A stretch of 64,000 nucleotides of DNA from Nymphaea colorata (GCF_008831285.2 NC_045139.1:26764412-26828411), one strand, 5' to 3'; positions 50,841-63,390 are shown, counted from the first letter of the stretch. The notes: a model not told the origin generated them from the sequence alone. A program made the numbers and translations.

Positions 50841-53090
50841 ATTTTGGTAATAGAAAAATCCACATTTTTCATAAAAAACTTGAGTCAATGCATATTTTAT
50901 ATCAAAATAGTTTTTATCGGATATTTGTATTTTATATAAAACATTTTTTATATGGTTTTGTGGTTTGCGTCAATTTCTCTCTCTCTATATATAAACAGGT
51001 AGCAAGTAGACCGTCATTATGGGTATCATCATGTTGTTGATTTCATGAGATATCGAATAGTGGAAATTAAGTTGCAATTACACAAGTCAACTTATTTTTA
51101 AGAGCCCAAACTACCCTTCAAAGATGTTTCGTTTAAGAAAACTCATTTGTTTTCCTCTTAAATCTCTACTATCTGATCTATTTGAAATTAACACATAGAT
51201 GTTTCCCATCATGTTTAGGGACTTGGGTTTTGAACTAAGAACATCTTTCCACTCCATGGCCCTTTCAAAGTCTAACCTCCATGAAGCTCTTGGTCCGTGT
51301 ATTATTTATTATTTCAAATATTCTCATTTGTTTTCTTATTCTTATTATTTATTTATATATTCTTTGTTTATCTTTTCAAAAATGTTGCTGATTCTCATCC
51401 GATTCAGCTGAATTGCTGAATCCACAGCCTGGGCATTCAAAAATTTTGAGCGTGTTTCCTTTACTAAATGAAAAGAAGCGATAGAAAAAAGACAAGCCTC
51501 AACCACAAATAGAAAATGTATCTTCATCCACAGAAATAAAATATTCGTATAAAGTTGGATGTCTGGAAAATGCTCGGTGCTTTCTTTCTAGAAAGACATT
51601 TCATGAACAAACTTTTATTAGAATAGGAAGCTTTATTTAGGCAAGACCGGAAAATGGAGCTGCCAGCACGTCATGGCTTGCTGTGGCTCAGGAAAAACTC
51701 ACCAGCCCAGAGGTGGGGGGTTTCCGCATTATCACGCCATTGCAGAATGATTTTCGCATCATTGGTGTCTTTAGTCGAGTGGTGCCCATCCTCATCTGAT
51801 AGAGCCAAAATTTTTAATGTGGAAGCATAATAGTATTTTCAATTCTTTCATAAGGGCCAATAGGTATTTCTCATAGTTTTAAAAGGATGCAACTGAAAAC
51901 GTTCAACATTTATTAGTAAATTTTATTTTTCGAAAATTTGTGGGGAGGGCCCTAATCTCCGCCAATCGGCTTCTTAAAACTGCAACGGGGTCGGATTTAA
52001 AACTTGACATTCATTTATCAATCTAATTTAGGTATCAACATCATAACAATCACATATCCGGATATAATAATACCACAATATAACCAATTTTAATTTGAAC
52101 TAGAAAACAGATTTTACTTCCAATAATATAAACCTTGATTTGACAAAAACATTAAAATCATAACCTAAGGCAAAAGACATTGACATTCCTTATCAATTTT
52201 ATTTCACTGTGTTCATGTTTCTTTATATCAACACATCCAGATCCAAACAACGTTTCGATTCTCTTCAAGTCAAGGCCAAGGGACATACTACAATGTTTGT
52301 TTTACAAGACACAGTGACACATTTACTCATCACATTCAAAGTCACTAAGTTTATTCAAAATATATCACATAAAAGTGAAGACAGACCTTCTTTTGGAAAG
52401 CACATAAAAGAATAAAAAAATTCTTGATTTTATATGCACAAATCTATGCAGATAGGAGAACCATTATTTGTCCCAATAATTTTCATACTACTTCTTTTCA
52501 TGTGCACACTTACATAAAATAACAAAAAATTGCATAAGCATACATAAATATTGCTAGCCATTTTTCAGTCTTGGCCAGTTCTAAGGCTCCCACTCTAAAA
52601 GTCATTGTTAAGTTTCGATTTTAAAAATACGTTAAGAACAACAAAGAGGAATTTAAATCAGCGTTTAGGTATTTGCAACACTAGCAATATCATGTCAAAA
52701 CATCTCCAACAAAATCTAAAACACCACTTAAAAGCAAGGAGATATCAATTTTAAATTTCAGACAATAAATTTTCTTTTTTATTTTCAAAACTCTTTTCAG
52801 AACGCTCTTTTAGAAATTCATAATAAGTCTGAGGTACTTATACGAATTTATAAACAAAATCTCGGTTTTCCGCTGAAATTGCAAAACAATTTTCCGGAAT
52901 CCTCTTTTAGAAATTCATAATAAGTATGAGGGTAACTCTGCGAAATTTCGTATAAAATCCCCGGTTTTTACTGAAAATAACTTTTGCAAGTCTCTTTTTG
53001 AAAACAATTTTAGCAAAAAAAGTTGCGGCATTAAATGATAAAAACTACGACGCTTTTTTGAAAATGTTGATAATATTTTGGACGAAATAT
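50841..53090. other. AT-rich intergenic DNA
   Basis: No gene recognised. A short segment near 52795-52850 (AGAACGCTCTTTTAGAAATTC and following) is repeated near 52895-52930. Confidence 0.5.
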
Positions 53091-53107
53091 GTAATTTTTG
53101 AATTTTC

Positions 53108-53118
53108 AGTATAAATAT
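53108..53118 (+). promoter_or_regulatory. TATA box
   Basis: AGTATAAATATT about 130 bp before the ATG at 53245, followed by a pyrimidine-rich leader (TTTCTCTCTCTCCTCTCG near 53150-53168), a normal arrangement for a plant promoter. Confidence 0.6.
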
Positions 53119-53244
53119 TGTCCGAACCCCGTTTTATTTTTTTTCGCCCGTTTCTCTCTCTCCTCTCGCGAAAAACTATCGTTTCTTCCCCTTGCCCTTT
53201 TCGCCGTCGCTGCTCGAACCAACGCCGCCGCAACTGGGAGGACG

Positions 53245-53351
53245 ATGACCTCCTCTGCTTCCGCCGCGAAGAAGATGCCTGGAGCTGCAGCAGCGAGCAG
53301 CAGACACTCTGGGGCTCTCTTACGCCAGAGAGGGGTATGGGTCACTGCAAG
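53245..53351 (+). CDS. Probable FRA10AC1-like gene, exon 1 (partial gene)
   Basis: ATG at 53245 opens an Ala/Ser-rich 35-residue N-terminus (MTSSASAAKKMPG to GVWVTA). Donor AAG followed by GTGGGG leaves two bases, which join the acceptor at 53551 to make Arg and continue QYQNHIRGLNAY. This pairing is my reconstruction; reading through exon 1 instead gives a stop at 53425. A TATA box and CT-rich leader precede it. I see no later exons of this gene up to 64000, so it is either cut short by rearrangement or has a very long intron. Confidence 0.5.
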
Positions 53352-53551
53352 GTGGGGAATCGCCTCGATGGTGTCCTTCGGCTCCTTAAAATCGACGATT
53401 TTTGAAAGGGAAGAGAGGAAACTGTGAGCATCTCTCTCTCCGACTAACTCTTTTCTGGGAGGAGTTTTGGTTGTTCGATCACGGTTTTCTTTAGATAACA
53501 ATTTTTATCAGTTTGCTGGAATGTGTGACCTCCTATTGTCATCCATTACAG

Positions 53552-53619
53552 GCAGTACCAGAACCACATCCGTGGATTGAATGCCTACGATCGTCACAAG
53601 AAATTCATGAGCGACTACG
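53552..53619 (+). CDS. Probable FRA10AC1-like gene, exon 2 (partial gene)
   Basis: Between acceptor TTACAG and donor GTATGT the exon reads QYQNHIRGLNAYDRHKKFMS then DY. The AYxRHKKFMxDY pattern fits the N-terminal conserved block of eukaryotic FRA10AC1-like nuclear proteins, recalled from family knowledge and not checked. The next block (a YYG/FYG motif and downstream zinc-binding region) was not found. Confidence 0.5.
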
Positions 53620-54009
53620 GTATGTTCCCAAAATATGGGTCTACGATCAAGTCAAAAAGAAATAAAAACGGCAGAGGTAGTCTCTTCCTCTCGCGCTTAT
53701 GCGTGCTTCAGGCCATCAGGCCAGACCCTGGATGAGGGTCCTGAAACAATATTTTCTTTATCCTTTCCAGATTCTGTGTTGTCTCTGCCTCTGCTAAGGT
53801 TCTTACGACGCATGTACTGTCTGAACTAGCATGCTGCAGGCATTATTGTCTAATATCGTCTAGCATGATTTTAACGTTCAAGTGACATGGTCTAAACAGC
53901 ATATAAGTGAATGATGAGATATATCTACATGCGCAGGGACAGAGTTCATTCCATGCATAACAGGCACCACAGAAGTTCAGACTGAACTTACTTGAATTCG
54001 AAGAACAAA
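53620..54009. other. Downstream of the FRA10AC1-like exon 2
   Basis: No further exon recognised; AT-rich. Confidence 0.4.
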
Positions 54010-54420
54010 GCTCTGGTACCAATGTTGGAAGGACGGAACGGCAACCTTGTTCAACTCTGTGTCTGCGCAGCAGGGTCACCAGCGGCGAGTCCAGGATGAA
54101 TTCACGAGCTCCAAGCGGCAGAGGGTGCTGCAACAGTAATGAAGAAGAAGAAAGGAAAACGGAAGCGGAGCAATTGTTATTCCCGGGTTTGCTTCTATGA
54201 GGCGCCGACTAGGGAGATCAATTGATTAACCCTAAGTCAGAGTATCGTTGGGCATATAAAGGCCAGCCTCATAGGTGCGTGTGAGAGATTGGAGGAGAGA
54301 AACAGGTAACGTAAATCTTTGATTTGAATTGATAAAATTTTTTATTTGAGAAACATTTTCTAATTTAATCTCGTAACTGCAAGTGGGCCCTCTTGCAGTT
54401 ACGAGATATAGAGATAGGGC
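54010..54420 (-). mobile_element. Minus-strand LTR with primer-binding site (Copia-type)
   Basis: On the minus strand TGGTACCAGAGC (54021-54010) is a close variant of the initiator-Met primer site. It is preceded by an LTR ending CCAACA near 54023, with a TATA-like CTTTATATGCCC near 54255. The start of the LTR is not determined. A perfect 16-bp hairpin lies at 54368-54407. No internal coding remains next to it. Confidence 0.5.
54368..54407. repeat. Perfect 16-bp inverted repeat with 8-nt loop
   Basis: ATCTCGTAACTGCAAG at 54368-54383 is the exact reverse complement of 54392-54407; loop TGGGCCCT. Confidence 0.9.
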
Positions 54421-55336
54421 TCAGGGCCACTATCCAACGCAGATTGTCTACTAAAATCAAGGAGACCGTAGCCATGGATGTTACCTAAAGATCTTACATA
54501 GTGGCACTGTCCACTAATAGACTAGTATGGATGTCTATGCTTTCCTTTGAACAGATTACAATGAAAATATGGGCCTTCTTATAGTTTAAAATAAATTAAG
54601 TGAAGACCCATGTTTGAGATTTCCATTAGGCAACTTAGTATCAGTTGATTTTTGCTTCTTATGCGGATCAGCAATGCCTTTCATTCACATCCATGGCAAA
54701 ATTTTTCATATCTTTCCAAAGGTAATTAGACCGGTCAACCACTGTTAGCTAGCCAAAATTCTTTCTACCTTTCAAAAAGTCGTGAGAGGAGATGACATGT
54801 AGCTACGGATAAGCAAAGAAGAGAACACCAGACAACTATCGTGCGCTAGGTGGAGAATGGCTACTTTTACATGGGAACAAATTCAGGCTGAGTGGCTCAC
54901 ACATTCATGGGTTCAGTACTCCTTCTCAGAGTCTACGAATGGTTCCTTTCACAGCAAGTGTATATCTTCCTTCCGTGTTCTGGTGTATATGTAGCGTTTG
55001 TCCCTAGAATTAGCCAGTTGATTCATGTATAGTAGAGTTGAGAAATAGATGTGAAAAGACAACAATAAATTAGATGCCCAGCTGAATTTAACTTAGTTGG
55101 ATGATCACAGAAGAGGAACTAGGACAAGAACAATAATCAGATTGGGTTTCAATATAAATCTACCACATAAACGTAGACATAGTTTACATCTGACAGGTTC
55201 TAATCCGAGTAAATGTTAGATCCTTCGTCAAACCAGTCCTGACACGAGGAAGGCAGATGAATTTACATTAATTTCTCGAATTGCATGTCAGTGACAGTCC
55301 TACTTAATAATTTGCAACCTAAGTGATGACTATGCA

Positions 55337-55367
<31 letters not shown>

Positions 55368-55568
55368 CTCTATTGGACCTCCACAGAATGTTAACTAGGT
55401 CTATTTCATCAATAACCATGGGCATCTTAGGAGTGTGATTTGCAGTGGCATAAATTTGGCTTTGTGGAGAATCTAAAATTCATAGGTCTATAACCTGCGA
55501 ATATATGAGATGAGATGCTTAAAACTTTTTTTTTTTTTTTTTTCCCTCCTTTGTGCTTGAAATGACAG
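54421..55568. other. Gene-free stretch before the ORP exons
   Basis: No exon of the ORP upstream region could be found. A (GA)n run lies at 55346-55368 and a T run at 55527-55544. Confidence 0.5.
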
Positions 55569-55665
55569 GTATCCCATCACCCACCTGTGTCAGCTCTTCA
55601 TGCAACAGATGAGGGTAGGGGCATTGAATTGATTTGGTGCCACACTCCTGTCCCAAGGTTCACTG
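55569..55665 (+). pseudogene. ORP pseudogene exon A
   Basis: Carries the SHHPP part of the ORP signature; acceptor GACAG, donor GTATGT, leaves one base. Confidence 0.88.
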
Positions 55666-55883
55666 GTATGTACCTACATAAATTATCAAGCAAAGCTTTC
55701 CTTTCTTGGTGCCAAAAATGTGGGAAAAAGGACTCGAGAGAGGCATACATATTTACTGTTCTTTGGCTTATCTTAATTTCTTTCTATATAAATTTTTCAA
55801 ACTCTTCGTTTTTTGTGATTGAGCACATCCATTCTTGTGGCGATCACTAGTGAACTTTGCCACTAGTCATGTTTTGAAAAAAG

Positions 55884-55888
<5 letters not shown>

Positions 55889-55919
<31 letters not shown>

Positions 55920-55921
55920 GT
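55889..55921. repeat. (CT)n microsatellite
   Basis: CT dinucleotides in the ORP intron. Confidence 0.95.
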
Positions 55922-56087
55922 CTGTGCATGGGGAAACTGCACATTGAAGCTGAACTTACTATTTTTCACAATATTTACAGAATGATAATTGGTTGGAATT
56001 ATAATGAATGATCATTTATGCCATTGAAATGGATAGAAGTTCTCAAAAGTTTGTCTTTTTTCTCTTTTTTTTTTCCCCTTCTGCCAG

Positions 56088-56372
56088 GTGCAACAGTAGA
56101 AGGTGTAATTCAGGGGTATAGGCAAATAAGGCTACTGAATTATGGTGAGAACTATGTGATGAGTTCTCCCAAACTCGTTATCAGATTCCTGCCCATTCCG
56201 CTAGTTGAGTGGGTCGGAAACGTAACGGTCCGATGCACTGAGTCGGGCCTTGAGGCCATTTTGACCTACAAAGGACTGTCTATTCTTGGATTTGGAGGAG
56301 AGTTATTAAAGGGAAGGTTTTTGATTCGTTGACAAAGACAACTTTATACGAGCTCGATGGTCATTGGGACAA
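56088..56372 (+). pseudogene. ORP pseudogene exon B
   Basis: Main part of the ligand-binding domain; one-base frameshift near 56295-56310. Confidence 0.88.
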
Positions 56373-57105
56373 GTAAGTCGCATCTTCCACAAAAAGTCAG
56401 TCAAAAATTGCATCCTTTAACATGCTTGAACTTCCATGAATTATTACATGCTGGTTAGAACAGTAAAAATTAGGAAGTACACAGCACTCAAAGTAAATTA
56501 CCTTACACAAACATTACAACTCAAGAACCAAATTAAGTGAAGAAAATTATTGATCTGAGCTATACGAACAGTATCACTTACTATTGTCTGTTTCAATTTG
56601 CTGCGGCTTGTGTGATGGCATTTGCAAAATTATCCTGATTTTACAGTGTGTACAGTCAGTACATGCATGCATGTGTGCATGAACATGTGTATGTTTTGGT
56701 GTGTGTTTGTGTGAAAAGATCTAAATGTTTCACCATGACCTGCTAGTGAAAGCCTGCACCTGGCCTTTAGAGTTTTGAAGGTTTCAGAAGTGTGACAGTC
56801 ACATGTATGGATACATTTTGAGGACTAAAAATCACTTTTGTCTTGCATGATTATCCAAAAGGACAGATAAGAACCTCTCAATAACCTTACTAGCAAGCTG
56901 TCAATCTCTTACAGGACAGAACATTGCATTCTACATTCAACTGCTGCATACTATCGCATTCAATTTCTCACAGACACCAATCAGAAGATAATAGTTCCAT
57001 ATAATGAGTGCAAAATTTGTTTTTTAATTCAAATTACTACTTTATTAGATATACTTTTTTTTGAGAAAAATGAATTTCTTCATAAACAACTTTTTGTGTC
57101 TACAG

Positions 57106-57207
57106 GGTGGTGACCAAGAAGGAAGTAGCAACTGGCAAAGTTTCTATTCTATACCATGCAAGGAAAGCATTAGTTGACTCAGAACTCCTGTACTGAAGGA
57201 TAAAAAG
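57106..57207 (+). pseudogene. ORP pseudogene exon C
   Basis: Joins after GHWD(K); frameshift near 57175 before the LRTPVLKDKK end. Confidence 0.82.
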
Positions 57208-57748
57208 GTACTAAATCTCCCAACCAACTGACAGACAATAATTTAAGAACCGTACACATACCAAGAGTAAGTTATGTCCATGGTCTGTCTGTATCTGCTG
57301 ACCTTGTGTGAAATGGTTCAGTGATCCATCATAGATGAGACAGACATTGCCATGTCTCTGAATCAAGTGGTGGCCCAGCTTGGATCTGGAATGTGTTACG
57401 GATCAATATGGGACCAAAGTATTATTTCACCGATTGAAGAGCTTAGATTGTGATGGCGTCATATCCAAATCCAGATAATTTCACAGGAGTGGATTCAAAA
57501 ACAGCTGCACGCAACATCTCACCCATATCCAACTCTTTTGTAATGATAATGATGCATCAAATTGCTGACTTATCCTACCAATCTGTGGTTCATTTTGAAA
57601 CGAGTTTGATTCAGTCAAGTTTGCCACATCAAGATCCAAAAACTTGGAGTTAGGCTTAAGTCCAAGTTCATTAGTTTTCATCTCTTCCTCTCTCTCTCTC
57701 TCTTAGAGGAGAGGCTAACTAATTTGCACCTGGATCATTTTTGAGCAG

Positions 57749-57922
57749 GGGCTTCTACCAAGCGAGTCATCCTTGGTCTGGGCTGCGGTGAGCAAATCTA
57801 TTCTGAACAATGATTGGGACAATTTTAGGGAAGCCAAGAAGAGGATTGAAGAAAGAGAGAGAGAGAGAGAGAAAGAGCCTCCAATGGAATTTCATGGTCC
57901 CCCAGGTACTTCAGCCTGGTGA
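57749..57922 (+). pseudogene. ORP pseudogene exon D
   Basis: SLVW...NNDWDNFREAKKRIEER matches the ORP C-terminal helix. A (GA)n run encodes the ER repeats, and the usual W.PKHF end is absent. Confidence 0.82.
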
Positions 57923-58960
57923 AACCCCAAGGAAAAGGGGTGGGAGTGCTCACCAAGAAATCCTTAGTTCATGCAGCACCTATTGTAATTTGACTGTGAT
58001 ATAGAAAGTCCTACAGAAAAAGTGAAAGGTTGATACTGTTCACTTTTTTACATTGCCTTTGCAGATCAATGTTATATGACTTGTATAATAACATATAAGG
58101 GTCTCTCATTCTCTTGCTGGTTTTCAAATGTGCCAGTGTTTTCATTATGTCAATAAGCCAACATACAAAAGGAATAAAAACATGAACTAGTATAGTTGGC
58201 ACAGACAAGGCATCATGTACCCTTACGGGGGCGCGTGGACAAAGATAGCCAGCCGGAATAAGATGGCTTCTTGTTTCAGCTTTCCCCAATAGGAATAGAA
58301 TGAATTCTTTAGAGATTTGGATTCAAGATCTTCAGGTCAAAGAAGGTTAAGAGGTCAATGCCCATATTGTTTCTTTTTGTCATAAACTGCTTAACCCAGC
58401 TTGCTTACTGATGGGAAAGGGAAAAACAGAGTCATGAAACATATAAGTGATCTCATCATTCCAGCATGTATGTGCCCTTGTTTGCCTTTTTAATCTTGTT
58501 TTGAAAGGCAGTTAAAATATATCTCCGCTCCACTGAGAAGCGAACACTTACATGACGAGTATGAATAAGTGGCGACGACAGGATGCAGCTTGGAGCTGCC
58601 AAAGGCCTTGCTGCTGGAGATTGCAGTCTGCCGGGTAGTTAAAAGAGTCGGAAAGAGAGGTCATCCATGTTTGTAGTCAATAGAAATTGCCTACTCTTAA
58701 CAACCAATTTGGGCTTTCCTATTTTGGCACAAAGGTTTTTTTCTTTCTTTCCATTCAGGCATCGATGCAAAATAGCCTGCTTGGGCCACTTCCTTTTTTG
58801 TTTAGCTGCTGTCGTTCCCCCCTTTGAATTGGGTGCATCCATATTCCTTATTAGGTCATTTTTCTTGTGCTCTGTTTGGCTTTGTAGAGGGTGGGATGAA
58901 AGAGAAAACGAGGCAAAGCCATGGGATGCCCGTTCATACGTTTATCGTTGCATCTCTCTC
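57923..58960. other. Gene-free stretch
   Basis: No gene recognised; short ORFs only. Confidence 0.45.
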
Positions 58961-58971
58961 TCCTCGTCTCC

Positions 58972-58972
58972 C

Positions 58973-59006
<34 letters not shown>

Positions 59007-59383
59007 TAGCATTCTTCCTCACGCACATCCTCAGCCGTTGCAACCATTAGTCCCTGTCAGATGTCCATTTGAACGGCCCACCCTGTCATTTTTTAATAAA
59101 ATAAAAAAGACAAGGCCCATTTCTTTCTTTCTTTTTTTCCCCCTCCGTGAGGCCCTTTTTTTTGTAGGGTAATGAGGAAGGGGAGGCCATCTCCTCCCCC
59201 GCAACGGCACCCTGCCGGCCCCTTTGCCGTCGGCGGATAGGTGGGAATGAGGCAGAAGTGAGGGGAGTGTCTCGATGAACAATGTTGGCCTCCTCCCCGT
59301 GAGACTGGTTGAACCTCTCTCTCTCTCTCTCTTCCCCCCCACGCCCCCCCAAATTCTGTCTCCCTCACACACACATTATATAC

Positions 59384-59421
<38 letters not shown>

Positions 59422-59435
59422 TGTGTGTGTGTGTG
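58972..59435. repeat. Microsatellite cluster
   Basis: (TA)n then (CA)n at 58972-59006, (CT)n at 59318-59334, (TA)n then (GT)n at 59375-59435. Between them a GC-rich stretch (59150-59280) gives several overlapping ORFs that look compositional. Confidence 0.9.
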
Positions 59436-62400
59436 TCTTTTTAAAGTTTCTTCAGTTACAGATGTTTTTTTAATGATTATTTATTGTTAATGCTTTGGAT
59501 GGAAGATGACAATTTTATTGGTGGTTTCAGAGCATGGACAATTCTCAAAGGTCAAAACTCAAAAGTACCATCACTAGTGACTAATGTGGGCTGGGTTTAA
59601 CAGTCCATACTTCAGTTGTTCGCATCGACGGTGTTCTTGCAATGCTCGAATGCTGCCTAATTCAGTCGCTTTGAGGGATTTAAAGTGAAGGGGAATGTTG
59701 TTCAAGTGATCTGGCACTCATTCTTACCTACCATATGAAGAGTTAGCAGCAATATTCAGAGATGCAACTGAATTTCTTGCTCAGACCTCATGAGTTCAAA
59801 TGATATAAAAAATCTGGGTTCTGTATTTTCCGAATTCCTTTCTCAGACTTTTGGCTAACATCAAGCATGAAAGCTGTTGGTATTCACCATCAGAACTGTC
59901 CTCTCATATTTGCAGATGAATTGATTGGTGAACATGATAAACTGGTGTATCCAGGAGCAGAAGCCCTCTTGGTCATGATGCTTCTTGTCTCTTTTATATT
60001 GACTGATCCAATCCAGAATAGGTACTGAGCTAGCTGACATTTTGTGTGATTCATGTATCTGATGGCACATCGCATTCATCAACTGACAAACTTTATGTAA
60101 TATATATCATTTTTTGAAATTTTCTTGCTTTCCTTTTCTTTAATTTGATAAGCTTCTGTCTATAAATAGGAGGTCAAGGATTCACTATAGGAGTTTTTCC
60201 TTGCCATAAACTGATGAAGATTGGGAGTGGAAAATATATTTTCTATACAAAGAAAGAGTGAAACAAACGTGTGGCTTTTTTGGGCTTTGGATTCAGTGGA
60301 AACAGACGGCCTACCACCAGTGACCTAATTGGAGCCTTGGATACCCAATGGTTGCTCAAGAGCTGAACATGCTAGCTGATGAGATTGCCAGCCATGAAAG
60401 AAAGTTTAATAACTGCTAAGGCCTCGTTGATGAGGGTTCATAAACCATTATGTGGAATCCAGGTACTGTAAATGCCCAGTTTTATAACCTAATTTTAAAA
60501 AGATCGGAGACCTGGTTCTGTGTGTTTGGTCGACAACTCCTAAAGTTAGTTTTCACTTTAACTAAATGCGTTCTTGTTTGGATGCCAATAAATTGGTGGT
60601 GATTATTTTTATAATAAAGTAAATTTCATATAATATGTATTGGAATTAAATTACCAAAATTCAAACCCAAATATTTGTGAACGCTAAGTCTTGAATCGTA
60701 TATAGGCTAAAATTTAAAAAGATATCCAAATAATTGATAATAAACTTGAGGTTCAAATAATCAAACGCTACTTGAGACAATGCACATATATGCAATGACA
60801 TTATCACAAACAAAAATTATTAAACAATAGTTTTATTTCTTTTTTTTTTCATTTTTTGGGGTGTCAATGTTACAACAGATTGATTACTTGAATTACTTTG
60901 GTATATGAGCATGGATGCACTGTTATAAACAATGCCTCCAGAAGAGATGACCATGTGTTTGCACCCCACCCATTTCTCAAAGGTGTCATATGCGAATCAG
61001 CAAAATTCTTTTAAAATTGAGGTTTTGAAAAATATTTTAATGAAAAGGGATCCGCCCGTCGGTACGAGGTCCAATCGTTCCTGCCGCTTTTAACAGAGGT
61101 AATTAGACCAATGACTAAGGATCATTTGGATCATATACGAGTTATTTATACAAATCCTATATGATTATACATTGAGGTTTTGGATTCAAGAACTAAAGTT
61201 CATTTTGAATAAGTGATTTGAATTCGTTTTGAAGATTAGAAGATTTTCAAGTTGGTTCAAGAACCTTTGTTTTTGTGCCATCCGATTTGAAATACATAAT
61301 TCTTGAGGACTTTGAAAAGTGAAATTGAGTTATTTGTTGTGAACTCTAGGTGGTTCATGAGTTGAAATTATGATCAACTTTTTGTAAAATAGCTAAGTTT
61401 CCTTAGCAAAGAAACTTGATTTTTGAATTCTTCTTTTGTCAAATCGCGTGATTTGGTTAGGTAGAGTTCATTCTTTTGATGAAACATAGGTTCCAAATTG
61501 TTAGAAAACGTGTTGTTTTTCAAATATCCTTTGGCCAAGATCATGAATGCATTGCTTGTGTTTTCCTTTGAAGTTAAGAGAAATTTACAAATTCTTATTG
61601 CAATATGACTTGGTCACTTTTTCCAACTCAAATTTGAATCACTTAACTTCTTGAGAATGTGCATGTGGTGCCATTGATTTTGAGTGAAAGTGAATGCATG
61701 AAATGAGAAGGGAAACTATATAGAACATTCATTCTTCTCTCTCTCATAATCTCTCAAGATTTATTCATATGAAACATACATTCTTCACTCTCTCATAATC
61801 TCTCAAAGTTCATCCATTGTAATTGCATATCATACAATTACACATAAGATTGATTTTAATTAAAATGTAGGACTGTCTCTAAATGTGCTTATTATATGAT
61901 TAAACACATGAATTAGAGACGTAGTCCATCAGCTTGAGACTTAACATAAAATTATCAAAATGATGAAAAATACACAAATGATACCAAAATCAATCTTTGA
62001 AATAGATGGGAGATATTGATGACATCTGTCTCAAAGTAGCTAAAAAAAATCAGAACTTATGTTGATTTAGATAGCTGAAAATTGTGGACATTGATTTCAA
62101 TAAAGAGCTTGTTTCTTAGATAGAAATGAGAAGTCCTAGATCAAATTTGAGATTTCGTACTCATGAAATCGTCAAGTTTTTTGGATGGTTCTAGGATAGA
62201 TAGTTGGCATTTCAAATATGTAAAATTTGACATTCTTAAATAAATTCCTATAAAACATGTTCTGATTTCAACAACATACATATATCTTACGTATGGATTG
62301 CTGAAATTAAGTAAATTTTAAAATGAAATGAAAATAATTTCATAACTTCGTACTATGAAAATAAAAATGAACCATTTTCTTAAAACCAGTTTGGAAACGT

Positions 62401-62940
62401 GTTCCAATCTGATTTTAAGAGAGGAAAGCAATTTTTAACAAGAGATTGAACACACATATGTATATATATAACAATGTATACATATACATACTTTACTCTT
62501 CAAAATGAAATTTCATGAAGGGATGAAACAAAATAACTTTAAATAGAAAGGGATAAATGAATGGTCAAGCTAGTTCATCCTTAATTTCGCCATGCAAAGG
62601 TGGATTACATTCATGAAAATGCATCCATCCTTAATAGGCTTTTTTGTCATATACATATTGCAGCAAGATCACTCTCTCACCGTAATATTCTCTCAAGGTA
62701 GGGAGTACAAAATGGTTTTAAGCTGGTTATTTTGAAAGGAACGTGGCCTTGGGGCCCTTTTCAAAATTTGATACATGGGATCATCTTTAAGAAAAACTGA
62801 CGTATGCATGCATGATGCATTAACATGTACATTTAATCGTAGGTTTTCCTTACCTGAACATCATTTCCAGCCATGAAACAAATGAAAATAAACCCTCCCA
62901 CGAATTGCTGGAATTAAAATGAACTAATGAGAAGTCAAAA
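59436..62940. other. AT-rich gene-free DNA
   Basis: No gene, TIR pair or LTR pair found. From about 61100 to 62500 the sequence is full of degenerate GATTTTGAA- and CAAATTTG-like words, similar in style to 34440-34990 and 63500-64000. Confidence 0.5.
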
Positions 62941-62954
62941 TAGATGAGAAATGG

Positions 62955-63390
62955 TTAAAATCACATACCTTGCGGTCGGTCTTGATACTTGATCTTCGCC
63001 TTCACTTGTTTTCTAAATCGAGCAATCCTAAGCAAGAATCCAAGCTTGGATTCGACCTTAACAAAGCTAGAAGTAGAATAGCTTGCTTGCTGGAATTTGT
63101 AGTAGGAAAGAAGATTTCTCACCACGAAAATCCTAAGTAAGGGTTTACTTAAGCACCATAACTTAGCAAAATCAATGGAGAGAATAGAAGTAAATGAAAA
63201 AGAAAGTAAGAGAAAAGAGGGACGAGTACTTGGACGAATCTCTCTTCTCTTCCTTGGCTTATCCGTCCTAGCTCCTTGGCTGCAGCACTTGATGGAATAC
63301 ATCAAAATTTCGTCCCCCCCTTGGTGGCCAAGGGAAGGTTTATATACAGGAGGAGGTGGGTTCAACCACCTCCTTTAATTTGCCTTGGAA
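62955..63390 (-). promoter_or_regulatory. Possible promoter and leader on the minus strand (LTR-like)
   Basis: The minus strand has a TATA-like TGTATATAAACC at about 63348-63337 followed by about 340 bp of leader-like sequence with CT-rich runs and an open 134-codon frame of no recognised family. Just upstream is a 9-bp inverted repeat, AGGAGGTGG / CCACCTCCT (63350-63373). This layout is common in LTRs, but no partner LTR or primer site is inside the window. Confidence 0.35.

Larger units (their letters stand above)
55569..57922 (+). pseudogene. Oxysterol-binding protein-related protein (ORP), 3' exons, frameshifted
   Basis: ORPs move sterols and phosphoinositides between membranes. Four exons with GT-AG borders give the C-terminal half of the ligand-binding domain. 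55569-55665: VSHHPPVSALHATDEGRGIE onwards, with the signature SHHPP. 56088-56372: VIQGYRQIRLLNYGENYVMS, IRFLPIPLVEWVGNVTVRC, then after a one-base shift near 56300 KVFDSLTKTTLYELDGHWDK. 57106-57207: VVTKKEVATGKVSILYHARK, then after a second shift near 57175 LRTPVLKDKK. 57749-57922: LLPSESSLVWAAVSKSILNN then DWDNFREAKKRIEE, with an altered tail and a stop. The N-terminal half, including the EQ before VSHHPP, is missing upstream. Two frameshifts and the missing 5' part make it a pseudogene. Confidence 0.88.

Noticed and set aside
53106-53501. 131-codon minus-strand ORF over the FRA10AC1-like exon 1
   Set aside because: Antisense shadow of a GC-rich first exon.
59031-59374. Three overlapping minus-strand ORFs of about 90-113 codons
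   Set aside because: Overlap in all frames in a GC/CT-biased stretch next to microsatellites; compositional artefact.
62961-63365. 134-codon minus-strand ORF
   Set aside because: Leader-like sequence after a TATA-like motif with no family match; kept only as a possible LTR/promoter feature.
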